Positions 10,944-22,500 of a stretch of DNA of 64,000 nt are shown in pieces (within the stretch, counting starts at the first letter, position 1; every line of letters begins with the position of its first letter). The stretch is from the NCBI GenBank assembly GCA_029891345.1, contig CM057002.1, forward strand, positions 67,784,590 to 67,848,589. Reading direction: 5' to 3'. The notes under the pieces were generated by a model. The model was not told where the DNA came from. It did no database searches and was given only the letters and a program-made list of their open reading frames with translations. This DNA comes from Dryococelus australis (Eukaryota; Arthropoda; Insecta; Phasmatodea; Phasmatidae). The position numbers and the translations under genes were made by a program.

Positions 10944-11246
10944 AGCCGCGGTGGCGCGATGGTTAGAAAGCTCGCCTCTCACCAAGGCGAAGCGGGTTCG
11001 ATTCTCGAAGAGCTCCCGGATTTACGCAAGTGGGAATCGTGCCGGACGATGCCGATTATCGGCTCTTAACTTCGAGGTGTTGAGAGCCAATGAGGGTGAA
11101 ATGAGGTGAGAATGGAGCAGCGCTGGAATGCAATGGCGGGGGAAACGGTAGATCCCTGAGAAAACCCGCCGACAAGCGGCATCGTTCGACACGATTCCCA
11201 CTTGCGAAAATACTGGAATTACCCGGCCGGTACACCCAGTCAATAG
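10944..11246. mobile_element. Two SINE copies in inverted tail-to-tail array
   Basis: 10944-11061 is a + strand SINE head (A box GGTGGCGCGATGGTTAG, B box GGTTCGATTC, body to CGTGCCGGACGATGCCG). From about 11062 the same family continues on the minus strand, back to CTTCCAGTATTTTCGCAAGT-like body at 11205-11235. The junction is the shared palindromic tail (GGCTCTTAA...TTGAGAGCC, 11062-11090). The pair forms a fold-back structure about 300 bases long. Confidence 0.8.
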
Positions 11247-11532
11247 GGAACCTTCCACGAGATATGGCAGCCAACCTTCATGAGGCGACTGGTCATTCTA
11301 CTCACGACATTTCATTATTTGCTGAGAGAGCCCTTTCGGAGCTGCACGCCACACGATTTGTCACTTAACGGTAGAAGTCAAATGAGAGTACAAATAATTG
11401 CAAGCTAGCCTGTTTCCAAAGAACATCGTTAATTTCGCAGGGCTCTACCGACAGCTGCAGTTCCCCTTACTAATATAGTGTTCAGTCATTCAGTTCTTGT
11501 GTATACAGACTGTATTACTTTACTGCTATAAC

Positions 11533-12046
11533 ACACAAGGGGTTCTACATGAAGCAGCTGTCTGACGCCTTAGTGAGTAGCCAGTTGTAGCCTTGGCCAG
11601 GCAGCACAGGATTGGACGCTGGTTTCCATGCAGCTCTGCTATTGGCACAGAGTCGTCCACGACGTGCCTAATAAACTGTGAGTAGGGGCAACGGAATTTC
11701 ACCAAATATTTCCACGCTCGCAAACTTATAATATTCTGCGGGCATACCATCAGCTTTCTTTTGCTTATTGGCTGAGTGTATTCGTGAGAGCATATTTTAT
11801 TACTAGACTGGCCAATCAGAATTACAGAATTAGGTAACTCCGATAATTTTAAACCTGTGATTCGCTGGCTGACATCTAAGGCGCGTAACAAGGTGGTCAT
11901 TCAATAACCAGCGTAGAGCTGAGCTAAAGTGTTTACGGAAAATTCGGCTGTTCCTAATTATGAGCCGATAGCGAAAGTAACTGAAATATGAGTGTGTTTG
12001 AAGTATAGCTTGTCTTCAAGTCGATTCGCGAAATTTTCCTGTCCCT
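11533..12046. mobile_element. Older ATTGG-rich element split by a younger one
   Basis: Left part 11533-11682 (TAGTGAGTAGCCAGTTGTAG ... CCTAATAAACTGTG) and right part 11957-12046 (ending CGATTCGCGAAATTTTCCTG then TCCCTG) together align with the uninterrupted copies near 20176-20437 and 63123-63362. The interruption 11683-11956 is a separate element. Confidence 0.65.
11683..11956. mobile_element. hAT-like element nested in an older repeat
   Basis: Ends TAGGGGCAACGGAATTTCAC and ...AAAATTCGGCTGTTCCTA, 274 bases. Flanking octamers ACTGTGAG (11675-11682) and ATTATGAG (11957-11964) agree at 6 of 8. The interior GGCCAATCAGAATTACAGAA is shared with the copy at 9994. Confidence 0.78.
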
Positions 12047-12821
12047 GCTCGTCACAGTGAACACAAAGAGTACAACTTGTTGGTGTTGTCAATATAAACA
12101 AGATCTTTGTCAGCTTTACTAGTACAGCACGCAACAAATAACGACTTATTTGCAACAATATAAACTATGAATCCAAGTGGGAATGTCCTGTAATCGTGTG
12201 AAATCCACAGTTGTATGGACGCTGCTGTACCAGCCATTGAGGCAGGGGCCAGGATGACGAGGTAGCTCGGGCCTCGCCTTTATAATCAGAAAGCCCGCGA
12301 CAGAATCTCTTTCAACCGAAGCGACCACTTTCACTGCTTTCACTGACAGTTTCTTCGCCACGTATCGCCCCATTTCTTCACAATTTTTCCCCCACCGCTC
12401 GTCCGTTTTTATTTCACGGCGGGCGTTTTGTAGGACAGCCGACACCGGCTGTGCAAGCGAGGGCTATTTTCTCCTCAAACAGCTGGCCACGCATCTGGTT
12501 TCTCTTTCACTGTGGCCAGTTAACATAAGCTTCAGCAGCGGTCCTCCTATATCTTAACTGTTAAATGTTTTGTACAATTGCCACCCAGAATTTGAAACTA
12601 ATTGTAAAAGCAGAGTTCAATGAGGCACGGCGGAAAAAAACACGTACATTTTAAAACTGTGTCCAGGAACTTAAATATAGGCCTATGATCAGGGACCTGC
12701 AAAAATTGCATTATGGTTTCGAAACAGACTAAACTGTAAATTGTACTCTGATTTCAATTCTGTCACTTGCCGACAATTTGTGGAGTAAAACCCGAATAAC
12801 TCTTTCAGAGAACAATAAATA

Positions 12822-13416
12822 GCGACCTGCAAAATTTCCTTTATTATTTGGTATTAATCTGTGCTACCATGCCCTATATCTGTCTGAATGCAATTCGTAC
12901 TTCCATTGGCTACTGGCAACTATGCAGCCTCATTAATAGGGGTAGCGAAATTTCGCAAAAATATTTTAAGACAGGTTGTATTTCAAAGCACTGCAGAGTC
13001 TTCTACCTATCTTGATTGGCTAAATAACTTTTGTCGCATGTTGACTGACTGCACACGAATCACGTAGTATTAGTGCCGATGTTAACGAATTCTGAGTGGC
13101 CCGTTCAAATATGAAGACGCCTTCTCAATCAGACATCAACCAATGGTAATAAACCAACTGCTGTTGCATGCTTATAGTATTGAAGTCTAACGTCTACTAA
13201 TATTTTTTCACGAAAAATCACTAGCTCTAGTCATTAATGTCTGTGACCGCTTCAGTTCTGATTGTTTGCTCAGCAGTTCAGCTCTAGTTATTGGCTAAAA
13301 GCGTTTCTTGAGACGTACCGTATAAGTTGTCGTCCAATGGCTGAGGAGAAACGAGCACACAACATCTTGGAGATTAGTGTGCAGTCACAAAATAACGCGA
13401 ATTTTGGCAGGCCTTT
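12822..13416. mobile_element. hAT-like element (sub-family B) split by another hAT-like element
   Basis: Left half from TAGCGACCTGCAAAATTTCC (12822) to 12936, right half 13238-13416 ending AATAACGCGAATTTTGGCAG. The joined order matches the intact copy at 19802-20078, including CTATATCTGTCTGAATGCAA and TTATTGGCTAAAAGCG. Confidence 0.75.
12937..13229. mobile_element. hAT-like element nested in sub-family B copy
   Basis: Ends TAGGGGTAGCGAAATTTCGC and ...CACTAGCTCTA, 293 bases. Flanks CTCATTAA (12929-12936) and GTCATTAA (13230-13237) agree at 7 of 8 positions, an 8-bp duplication typical of hAT transposons. Confidence 0.82.
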
Positions 13417-14340
13417 AAAAACAATCAAATATCACGAGCAGAGTATCCCGTTGCCTGTATCCCTGTCGCACACGTAGAGGACTTGGCATGGTGTATAGTG
13501 CTTGGCTATGTACATATAGGACAATGTGGTGTCGCCTGTCTCGGAACAGTAATTCGACAGAGTAGCTAGCTACACAGAGGCGGAATAGCCCATTCTCCGG
13601 CTGTGCGAGGCCTTTGGAATATCGGCTCTCAATACTTCAACGTTGAGGTCTCACTCACTCGCTTTGGGAATGGGCCTTGTGTCTAACTGGCTACTGCATT
13701 TCGCGAGAAGTTTCCTATTGGCCGGTCTACCGGCTGGCGTGTGCGCTTATTAGCAATCAGAACTCTGGTATGTTCTTGGCTAGTGACGCCATCTTGCTGG
13801 CAAGTGCAGTTGAAGTTCGCAGTATGAGAAGATGTTTCTCCTCTGGACTGTTCTCGGATAAAGTGTTTTATTCGTGAAATCATCACGCGGAAATCGGTTT
13901 TCCCCTAGCAATCTGTTCCGGGCAAAGATAACCTGTCGTTACATCGCTTTCAAACAAAAACACTTGTGCATCTGAGATAAAGTGTTTAAATCGTGAAATC
14001 ATCACTTTCGTGATTGGGCGGTTTCCGCGTTACGTATGTTAACTGCGTGTCCGCAAATCACAGACATACAGTAATCGGGGTTACCTAATTCTGATTGGCC
14101 AGTCAAGAAATAAAATGTCTTCTCGCAAATACACGCCATTAATCAGCACATGAAAACTGCTGATATGATCGTAGAGTATTGAAATATATATCATATGTGT
14201 TAATTCGGGTGTCCCTACACGTTGCTATAATAATTTGTTTGTAAAAATTTTAATACTCTTAAAAAAAAAAAAAGCTGTTGCGCCTTAACGCATTATTACG
14301 AGTGTATACGTTCACACCTGGCATGCCACAGAACAGGCGA
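13417..14340. repeat. Degenerate ATTGG-rich repeats
   Basis: Fragments of the hAT-like families: GTTTCCTATTGGCCGGTCTA (13710), TTCTGATTGGCCAGTCAAG (14090) and a right end TTCGGGTGTCCCTA (14203). The segment AAGTGTTTTATTCGTGAAAT (13861) is echoed at 13981. No gene seen. Confidence 0.5.
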
Positions 14341-14946
14341 AGTCGTGGTCGGTGCAGTGCGAGTCCAGAAGATAGCACTAATAAGAACAGCGCCTCTCCA
14401 TGAGCAATGCTATTGGTTGCTATTGACATACAAACTAGTTTACAACTGATTGCTTCTTATGCTATGAGTCTCCTGAAACTCTTTCCATAGGTTCCATAAT
14501 GTCAGTTGTGATAAGAAATTTGTAAGTAATTTTCACACAGAAATTTATTCATTTGCAACACCTGAAACGAGAAATGAATGTGTTTGTCTAGTCGGTCCCT
14601 CAGTGAGAAGAGCAAATAGGAATACATCCGCTCACATTGCGAACTATAACCACACTTGCCAGCAATATGGCGTCACTGACCAGCAAATTGGAGGGACGTC
14701 GTTCACCAATCAGCTCCTTGACACTATCATGCCAGGCAACATAACGTGCAATATCCAATAAGACTCAAGGGTCATTCCCACAGCTTCGTGCGGCCAATGA
14801 GAGACAGTGTTCGCACACATCAAAGGAACGACCAAGCTTGTGTGTGCCTGAGACAAACTGCAGCCGAGCTTTGCACTGAGCATGCATCTTGATGGGATAT
14901 ATCTCGCGGAAACCTACAGCATTACGGCAACAGCTAATCCGATAGT

Positions 14947-15240
14947 TAGGGACCGGAAAATTTCACGAATTTATTTTAGGACTAGCTAGATGTCAAAAAC
15001 TTGCACATTTCTGTCGTATTTGCAGTTTGATCACAGTTTATTAGACACGCCCAGGTGAACTCTGAGCCAATAACAGACCCGTGAGTAAACAAGAGCCTAA
15101 TCCCATGTCACCTGGTCTGAGGTAAACCTGGCTACACACTGGAGTAGCAGCCAATGACATGAAAGCTGAGGCTCGGAAATACGCAGGGTAGTGGAGTCTA
15201 GCCTTAAGCTTTTTTAAAACGCGAATTTTTCTTGTCCCTA
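14947..15240. mobile_element. hAT-like element with 8-bp target duplication
   Basis: TAGGGACCGGAAAATTTCAC opens it and GAATTTTTCTTGTCCCTA closes it. Flanks CCGATAGT (14939-14946) and CCGATACT (15241-15248) agree at 7 of 8. The 294-bp interior carries several ATTGG/CCAAT motifs and no coding capacity. Confidence 0.85.
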
Positions 15241-15815
15241 CCGATACTATAATCTATTTGTGGTTCCCTTGAACTTTTGGAATCAAACCTTTTCAAAATC
15301 ACACCAGGTATAACTTATTTGGGTGTTTCCTAATTAAGTCATAACTCACAAACTTTTTACGCTTGTGGCAACTTTAAAATACATTATTTTTGGTTAAATT
15401 GAATGTTTTTAAACGTTTTCTTTTATAAATAATGTGAATTGAAACAGTGATAAAATGGGCGTGTTGATGATGCCTACAAGAAATAGTTCTTATGCAAAAT
15501 ATTATTACACTGAGTGCGAACGAATTCGGTACGTTGTCCTTTTAGTGTTTGCATGAGGCGGAGGAATATCCTGGAAGTAGAACTTCAGCAGGTCTTCAGA
15601 AAAGTTGAAAGTAACCGTGGATGGACTATAAGAAACTTATGTAACTGTTCGACAGAGACTATCGATGATCGCAGTGTTACTAGTCGTCTATAGTTGCAAT
15701 GTTTGCACGTAGCGGAAGGAACACAATGGAGGAACCGAGACGAGCTGAGTGTCCAATAAACCGTGAAACAATTAAAAACCAATCTCTCCTTCCGCCTTTC
15801 ACCTTCTCATCGCCG

Positions 15816-15867
15816 GTTATCCTTCAGCAGCTCAGCGCACAGTTATCCTTCAGCAGCTCAGCGCACA
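15816..15867. repeat. 26-bp tandem duplication
   Basis: GTTATCCTTCAGCAGCTCAG followed by CGCACA occurs twice without change. Confidence 0.95.
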
Positions 15868-16185
15868 GTTGAGTTGTGAAGTAGCCTAGGCCTTAACGTT
15901 TCGTCGACAGCGAGGTTATTACAGACGTATTACAGAACAATCTATGCGAATACTGTCACGCCAGTTTTTCACACCCCTGAGGCTCTAGTTTCCCCAAGAA
16001 TGTGATGTCCAGCGTACACTTCGTCGAAAAGATGAACTTTCCCTTCCAATGCGTGCCACATCCATGAACCATGACCAAACAGTAATATTAGCCAGAGACC
16101 TCGCGCTAACTCTTTACTAGTCACGGCAGGGGAGGTCACACGAATTTAAAGGACTGCGAGAAAGGATACCTTACATCTCGTTCTT

Positions 16186-16484
16186 TGGTGGAAGGCGAGC
16201 CGGGCTAACCGCTCAGCCACCGCCTGGGACCGCGGTGGCTGGGCGGTTAGCCCGCTCGCCTTCCACCAAAGGAACCAGGTTCAATCCCCGGCCAGGACAC
16301 TCCCGGATTTTCGCATGTGGGGATCGTGCCAGTTGATGCCGCTGGTCTGCGAGTTTTCTCGGGGATCTCCCGTTTACTCCGCCCCTCCTTTCCGGCGCTG
16401 CTCCCTACTTTACCTCGCTTCATCCTCATCGGCTCTCAAGACCTCGATGTTAAGAGCAGCCCAAATCTCTTCACTCTTCAGTCA
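16186..16484 (+). mobile_element. Full-length SINE preceded by an inverted copy of its own head
   Basis: The + strand SINE runs from about 16226 (GACCGCGGTGGCTGGGCGGT) through the B box GGTTCAATCCCCGG to the TCTTCACTCTTCAG tail. Immediately before it, 16186-16224 is the same ~39-base tRNA-like head in inverse orientation (TTGGTGGAAGGCGAGCC to GCTCAGCCACCGC). This creates a near-perfect inverted repeat around a spacer of about nine bases. Confidence 0.85.
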
Positions 16485-16860
16485 CCCGTAAGTATAGAAG
16501 TAGCTATCAGCGTCATTGTGACCCACCTTTTTCAAAATGTGGGAGGTCTCTGGAATTGCAATCACATGTAGTTCCAGGAAACTTGAATTTCGAGGTTGTT
16601 GACAGACCATCTTTCCTACGGACCGGTCCAATGTTCCTGTGGCGTCCATTACAGTGCGGCACACTGTGCCTTTCATACGCCGGCTTATCTGCATCTCTAT
16701 GGCCAAATATTCGTATTTCGAGAACATCTCTGCTTCTTTTGCGATCGTATCCTGGTAATTAGGCATGGCAACATATATAAAGAAGCGCTCCATCTTTGTC
16801 ATGTTGGGTACGTCTACGTCAATTTATTGCAAGTATATTCTCGTGATATCGGTTAGTCCC
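16482..16860 (-). pseudogene. Non-LTR retrotransposon (LINE) ORF2, C-terminal fragment
   Basis: A 106-codon minus-strand frame reads FFIYVAMPNYQDTIAKEAEM, then KYEYLAIEMQISRRMKGTVC, VMDATGTLDRSVGKM and ELHVIAIPETSHILKKVG. This is the arrangement of the extreme C-terminus of many LINE polyproteins: 'hhIDhAhPxDxNIxxKExEKxxKYxxLxxExxxhW', then 'hPhVhGAhGxhxxxh', then 'ELQxhxhxGTAxILRKVL'. Upstream, a degraded continuation (GTNRYHENILAIN and RTQHDK) is visible in shifted frames to about 16860. Endonuclease and reverse transcriptase domains are absent, as expected of a 5'-truncated LINE. It sits directly next to a SINE (16226-16484). Confidence 0.68.
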
Positions 16861-19282
16861 ATAGGATGGTTAACATATTATGCTTTCAAATTATTGGCGC
16901 TGTTTAACTGGGTTGTCATATTTCCATCTTATTATATTGCAGTAGAGATAGACATGTTTTTTTTTTTTCACAGATGAATTTATGTTCTCACTTAAACAGT
17001 ATTGGACAACCTGACACTGCATGGTCAATATTTCCGTATTGCTCTCTACTTGTCAGACACATGCAATCATTTTCAAGTCCGAGGATCAGTCGCTCACAAT
17101 TTCTCCTCCTAATAGATCAGTTACTGCTGAAATGTAATAATATCCTCTCTTTTCCACTACTATAATCACAATCACGACATTGTTGCGTTAAGGCGGTAGT
17201 ACTGTCTCGAATGACAGTTCGCTGACAAATACGTTTGGCTCCAAGCGAGCTGCATATCGCCGGCTTCACACCGAGATAGTTCACAAGGAACATATCTGAC
17301 TGCTGCGAAGTTACCTCACTTCGTGACGTCATGCCATGTGAGAATCTAGGTTAGCTGAGTGATTGCGCATGACATTTGCACATGTTCTGGTCTGGTTCGA
17401 TTGTCTTCGGGATCTCGCCTGTGATTGGCTGGCGCACCGCTCCAGCTCAGAGTCACGACTCCGCCCTTGTTCTGTTGTCCACACATGGTAGCTGACAGCC
17501 AACCCGGTGGCAGACAATCTAGTCTTCACTAGATCTTGCTCGTTGGTAATAGCACTTTTTTTTACACGACATGTTACGACTAGTTGTATTGCAACACTTA
17601 AAAGCTCAGGTTAACTTTGTTAGTGGATTATCTTTAATTACTAACACGTTTCTTATATTTGCCGCGAATCACAGGTGTTCAGTGTCAGAGTAGCCTAGCT
17701 CTGATTGGTGCAGTCAGATGCCGCTATGTCGTATGAGAAAGGAGCGCGGATAATAACTAGCGACCAGTAGGTGAGTCAATACTGAGGGGGCAATGGTGCT
17801 AGGGAAACGCCCCTCTAAAAATACGTTTTCCTGGCAAGTGATTTTCCTCTCCGAAGAGATATAATATTAAAAATCAGCCCACCACCCCCCTGTCTTTTGA
17901 AAAAATAAAAATAAAAATACGCAGAGACTAGAATTCACTATTCTATGTGCACACTTGCACTCTTAATTTGACTATTGGCCGCTTGTCTTTGTGTGAAGTC
18001 TGTCTGTTACATGAGGGAGCCAATCAGAATTTAGTTTCCCCGATAGTGAGCGTCCGTGATTCGTGGGTAGACAGGTCAGACACGTAACAGTTCAGATTAT
18101 CTAATAACGAAAATTGTTCTGAACTGAAGCGCTTTGGAACACAACTTGCCCTGAAATCTTTTCTCGAAAAACAAGTTACCCTATTATTAATGCATAATTA
18201 TTGGTAAGACAAATCGTTCATACGTATAAATTATAACAACGAAGCTAATTAATATATTTTCTTTCAAAGTGTTTTGTTGAATGTGACACATAAGGTATGT
18301 TAGCCACAATTATTACTGCGATAAAATTCTTATTCTCCTTTGTGTGTGTAAATGTGTGTTTGTCTGTTTATTCCGCATCGTTCAGAAAATATCGAACTGA
18401 TTTTAATGACGTTTGCTCCTAAATCGGGTCTTAATGGAACAACTTAAAATACTTCTCAGAATAACATATAACCACCGTGCTATAGCAAAAGAGTTCTGAG
18501 GATAAAACATTGAATAACGCGTTTCTTTAGATTTATTTCTATCTCGCATAAGTTTGTGAATTGTGTGATTATCTTACATTACCGACCATAATTTGTACCG
18601 ATAAAAATCAATCATAAAATAACTTATACCTATTGGATTTATATTGATAGTTCTGAATACGCTATTATATAATATATATATTATATTGTAATTTATCTAT
18701 TATATCCACGTTGTTATTACTTTAGGTGTGATATACGACAAAAAAATTTTTCAATCATTACAAATGTTGTGTATGTTATTTTAGCTTTAAAACATATCAT
18801 ATCATATACGAAGTCTCCAAAAGTCTGGAGTTGACATTCTGCAGACTTGTTTTTTACGAAAGATTCCATGACTAGTTACACTCCAAAACGTGTTAGTTCA
18901 GAACGAATTTGGTACTTGAATGATTTGAACCGTCACGCGTCTTAGGCGTTTGTCAGCGAATCATGGACATTTTAGTGTTCGAGTAACTTAATTCTGATTG
19001 GTCCAATCAAATAAAGAACTGCCTTCTCGTAAATGCATGCGGCCACTAGCTACGGCAAGAAAGCGTGCGAGCACGAGGGATATTGCCTGCGCATTAACCA
19101 TACAACGCAAAACAGGTGAGTCCATTAATAACAAAGGAAAACTGCATTGCAAGTTGTGCACTCGGGACATTGTGATTCAACCGGATGTAACTGACATCGT
19201 GAGGCTCGAGTGCATCAAGGTGCCGGTCCTCCATCACGTGAGAATGTAGACCATGGCCACCGCCACAGACGGCTCTACAAAC
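16861..19282. other. Sequence without a recognised gene; diverged repeats
   Basis: ATTGG/CCAAT-bearing hAT-like fragments at 17920-18182 and 18840-19060 (GAGCCAATCAGAATTTAG, TCTGATTGGTCCAATC). The remainder is A+T rich with palindromic TA runs near 18660-18690. Confidence 0.45.
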
Positions 19283-19684
19283 TATAGGCTGTTCACAGTA
19301 AAATGGGCACTTTTGAAAGCCTTGCTTAAGATCTACTTGTATGCACGTCGTGTCTTCTCCCGCCATATGTAAAATTAATATTGCCACTGGCTTTAGCACT
19401 TTATTCATGCGTCGGTCAAGTGAAACTGTAGAATTATTTGGAAAATAAATATTTTAAAAATCTGATAATTAAAAAAATTATATACATTAAAAAAGGAGAA
19501 AGGGAAATAAATTATTAATTTTATTATAATTGGTTACCTAACACTTTTTATTAGACGTTAAGATATGGAACACTTTTTCATCCTTCTTTACCAACTTTAC
19601 TGGGCGAATGTCACACAGTGCGTCCGTTTAAATATATGCAGGTAGGGCTTTCAAAAGTGTTCACTTTATCATGAACAGGCTTTA
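19283..19684 (+). mobile_element. Family A element, full length
   Basis: TATAGGCTGTTCACAGTAAA opens it and TTCACTTTATCATGAACAGG closes it. The interior carries TTAAGATCTACTTGTATGC and TTACTGGGCGAATGTCACAC. Confidence 0.85.
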
Positions 19685-19801
19685 CATTAACTTATGTTTC
19701 TTAAATAAAAAGTTCAGTAAAGACGACTGAAGCAGTACGAATAAAAGTAACACAGTAATGAAAATTCTTGAAAAGGTAGGATTCCTACAATTACTCCGTG
19801 C

Positions 19802-20078
19802 TAGAAACCTGCAAAATTCGCGTTATTATTTGTTACCGTGCTTGACTTCAATGCGCTATATCTGCCTGAGTGCAATTCATACTTCCATTGGCTACTGGCA
19901 ACTGCACAGCGTCAGTGCTGATTGGTTGTTCTGCAGTTCAACGCTAGCTATTGGCTAAAAGTGTTCCTAGAGACGAACCACACAAGTTGTCAGCCAATGG
20001 CTGAAGAGAAACGAGCTCACAACATCTTGCAGTTCAGTCTGCAGTCACACAGCATAACACTAATGTTGCAAGTCCCTA
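19802..20078. mobile_element. hAT-like element, sub-family B, intact
   Basis: Ends TAGAAACCTGCAAAATTCGC and ...TTGCAAGTCCCTA, 277 bases. Flanks CTCCGTGC (19794-19801) and CTCAGTGC (20079-20086) agree at 7 of 8. The interior carries CCATTGGCTACTGGCAACT, GCTATTGGCTAAAAG and AGCCAATGGCTGAAGAG. Confidence 0.83.
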
Positions 20079-20175
20079 CTCAGTGCATATGCGCCATTCA
20101 GCTGAAGAGAGCACAAAAGAAGCTCACGACTGGAAAATTACCTATTAGCGATAAGGAAATGACGCGAGTTGAAAG

Positions 20176-20437
20176 ACTTGTAGAGACTCCGCAGTCACGT
20201 GTACACTGGAGTCTCAGCTGTTTGTTGATTGGCTACCGTCCTAGTGAGTGGCCAGTTTTATCCTTGACGAGATAGCTCGTGATTCGGTGCTTGTTATCAA
20301 GCAATTCTACTACTGGCTAACACTCATACACGGCGTGTGCTATAAACTATGTGCTAATTGCAAAAGTTGTTCAAGTGTACATTTGTCTGAAGTCTAACTT
20401 TTCCTAAAATCAATTTTCGAAATATTCCTGTCCCTAA
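20176..20437. mobile_element. ATTGG-rich inverted-repeat element
   Basis: Ends near TAGAGACTCCGCAGTC and ...TTTCGAAATATTCCTGTCCC. The sequence matches the split copy at 11533-12046 and the copy near 63123. Confidence 0.6.
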
Positions 20438-20689
20438 TGAGACGTTACATAGGAGCAACTGCGCCAGGTCTCCTGTGTTAAGAAACGTACTAAGTCTAAC
20501 GGTTATTGTTCACTTCACTCGTAATTTCGTTAGCACTCTCGATGTAAATAACTCTGATCCCAACAGAAGATATGGGAAAGTGGTATCGAGAGCGGGTTAA
20601 TTATTCTCGTTAAGCAAGTTTTCTCTCGTTAAGCCGTTGCACCAACTGTGATTGTACATAATTGGTTTGGTCTCGTTTTATCCATTCAG

Positions 20690-20742
20690 GTGTGTGTGTG
20701 TGTGTGTGTATATATGTATATATATACACACATATACACATC
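20690..20742. repeat. TG/TA/CA microsatellite, partly palindromic
   Basis: GTGTGTGTGTGTGTGTGTAT leads into ATATGTATATATATACACA and CATATACACA, so the run can fold on itself. Confidence 0.9.
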
Positions 20743-21460
20743 ACATGGTCCCGTTGTTCAAAAGATCGATCGAATCTGTCATTGAAATGTTGGTCCGGTT
20801 TTAGTTTGTTGGATAAACATTTCACGTAAAACAGAAAATGACGAGAACATTTGAATCGTTATCGTATTCCCGCTCATCAACACTCAGATAATCCATTCAC
20901 TTAAAACATGTTTATCGAAAACGGCTGATCAACGATGGCCTACACTGTGTATGTCTAAGAAAAAACCTCCAGAAAAGCCGTACAGCGGAAGGTAGTGGGA
21001 AACCACAACTGCTAAGTCGTATTGGCTATCGCTATCCCGCGGCTATCACTACACCAGGCTGTCAGATTATCACTGCAATATTATTATGCTCGCCGTTCGT
21101 GGGTTTTGTGATGTAAATATCTCGATACAAGTCAGCATGCATGCAAATACGGTTTTAATAAATATGTTTTGCTGCTTCTGTCAGTCATTTAATATGGGAC
21201 TAAAAGTTTTAACCCTTTCATACCCAGTTTAATTTACGGTTCCAGGTGTTGCCAATAAAACATTTATGATGAGTGCTGTGCTTGAGTTGACATAACTCTT
21301 GTTTCGTTGTCATAGCCAATGGGCCGTAGGCTATATGTTCGGCTACAGTAATGCCAACCAGTTGTGACCTAGACCAGTAAGACTGTCTGCGAATCATTTA
21401 CCCCGACTAAAATTATTGGTCAGTGAACTTCGCAGTGTGTAGTATAGAACAAAACACTGA

Positions 21461-21562
21461 GATTGACTGTGTTGATAAAGAAGCGTTGTTTGTGTAGTGT
21501 GTGCAGCAATGGATTGACTGTGTTGATAAAGAAGCGTTGTTTATGTAGTATGTGCAGCAATG
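21461..21562. repeat. 51-bp tandem duplication
   Basis: GATTGACTGTGTTGATAAAG ... GTGTGCAGCAATG occurs at 21461 and 21512, with two differences. Confidence 0.95.
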
Positions 21563-21924
21563 GATTGCTTTGCATCGAATATCACCATCAGTACAAACGT
21601 GGATAGCATGTGAAGTTAGATAACTGCCAATTATTTTAAACCACTGTCTATTTTCAACACAATATCATGACATGTTTTTAAAATCTTTTCTAATTGTGTA
21701 AAGACAACCGGAACATTAAAATCTTATTTACCGATACTGCCATTTGATGTGAGACTCGTTGCAAAATTACATTGGCTAAAAATAATTTATAATCTTCAAC
21801 AGTGAATCAATCAGTTTTGCACATGGTTTTCGATCGTGTGAATATTCTGCTGTTACGTTATGTCCTATGCTCTGCGCCTATGTTATGTCCTATGCTCTGT
21901 GCGCCTATGTTATTTATTATGGAC

Positions 21925-22260
21925 GAAAACTTATACCCCCGGTGTTATAGAGAGACGCCAAGTCGCCCGCATAAGGAAGTGTGCAAGGTGGAGCCACCTT
22001 GCGGAAAGCGAACTGTCTGTGGAGGAAGACAAGAAGAGTGCGGATTTGCGATCCGTAACCCGTGCCGGGCTGCTCCAGGAAGCGGAGTTATCGAGCCGAG
22101 TAGGCAGGTGGTAAAAACAGGAGCTGTCAACTTTCTCCAGTGGCTGGCCGGGCTCCAGGCGTTCTGGAACTGGAGCGAGGGCCACTGACCGTGGTCGCCA
22201 GCAACTTCTTGCGCAACACGCCTGCGCATTCCCCGCCACCTGCTGGGGGCGTTCTTAGCA
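21925..22260. other. G+C-rich island with overlapping short open frames
   Basis: About 330 bases of markedly higher G+C lie in A+T-rich surroundings, opened by a small duplication of TGTTATGTCCTATGCTCTG (21858-21910). Frames of 84-128 codons overlap on both strands (for example one with PPCGKRTVCGGRQEECGFA), and none resembles a family I know. It could be a fragment of a host exon or transcript carried into the intron. Confidence 0.3.
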
Positions 22261-22315
22261 ATACACACACGCCGTTACACATCCATACATACCCTGCCAT
22301 TTCGCTGATTCATTA

Positions 22316-22500
22316 GGCAACAAGCTAGACTCCACTGTCCTTCGTGTACTGGAGCCTCAGTTAGTTGCTCATTGGCTGTTGCTCCAGTTTAACTAAGTGG
22401 CCGGGGACTTGTCTCTCAAGCTTTGGTCCAATAGGACCGGATACTCAAATGTACTTACATGTGCTTCTCAAACGAATTCACTAGATTTCCGAGATTCACC
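22316..22500. repeat. ATTGG-rich repeat fragment
   Basis: CAACAAGCTAGACTCCACTG ... CTCAGTTAGTTGCTCATTGG aligns with 54024-54110. The right boundary is unclear. Confidence 0.5.

Noticed and set aside
12146-12445. 99-codon minus-strand frame with charged helix-like start
   Set aside because: Considered as an exon because of its composition, but no flanking splice sites or family resemblance could be supported.
16765-16977. 70-codon + strand frame with hydrophobic stretches
   Set aside because: It is antisense to the LINE C-terminal fragment and its degraded continuation.
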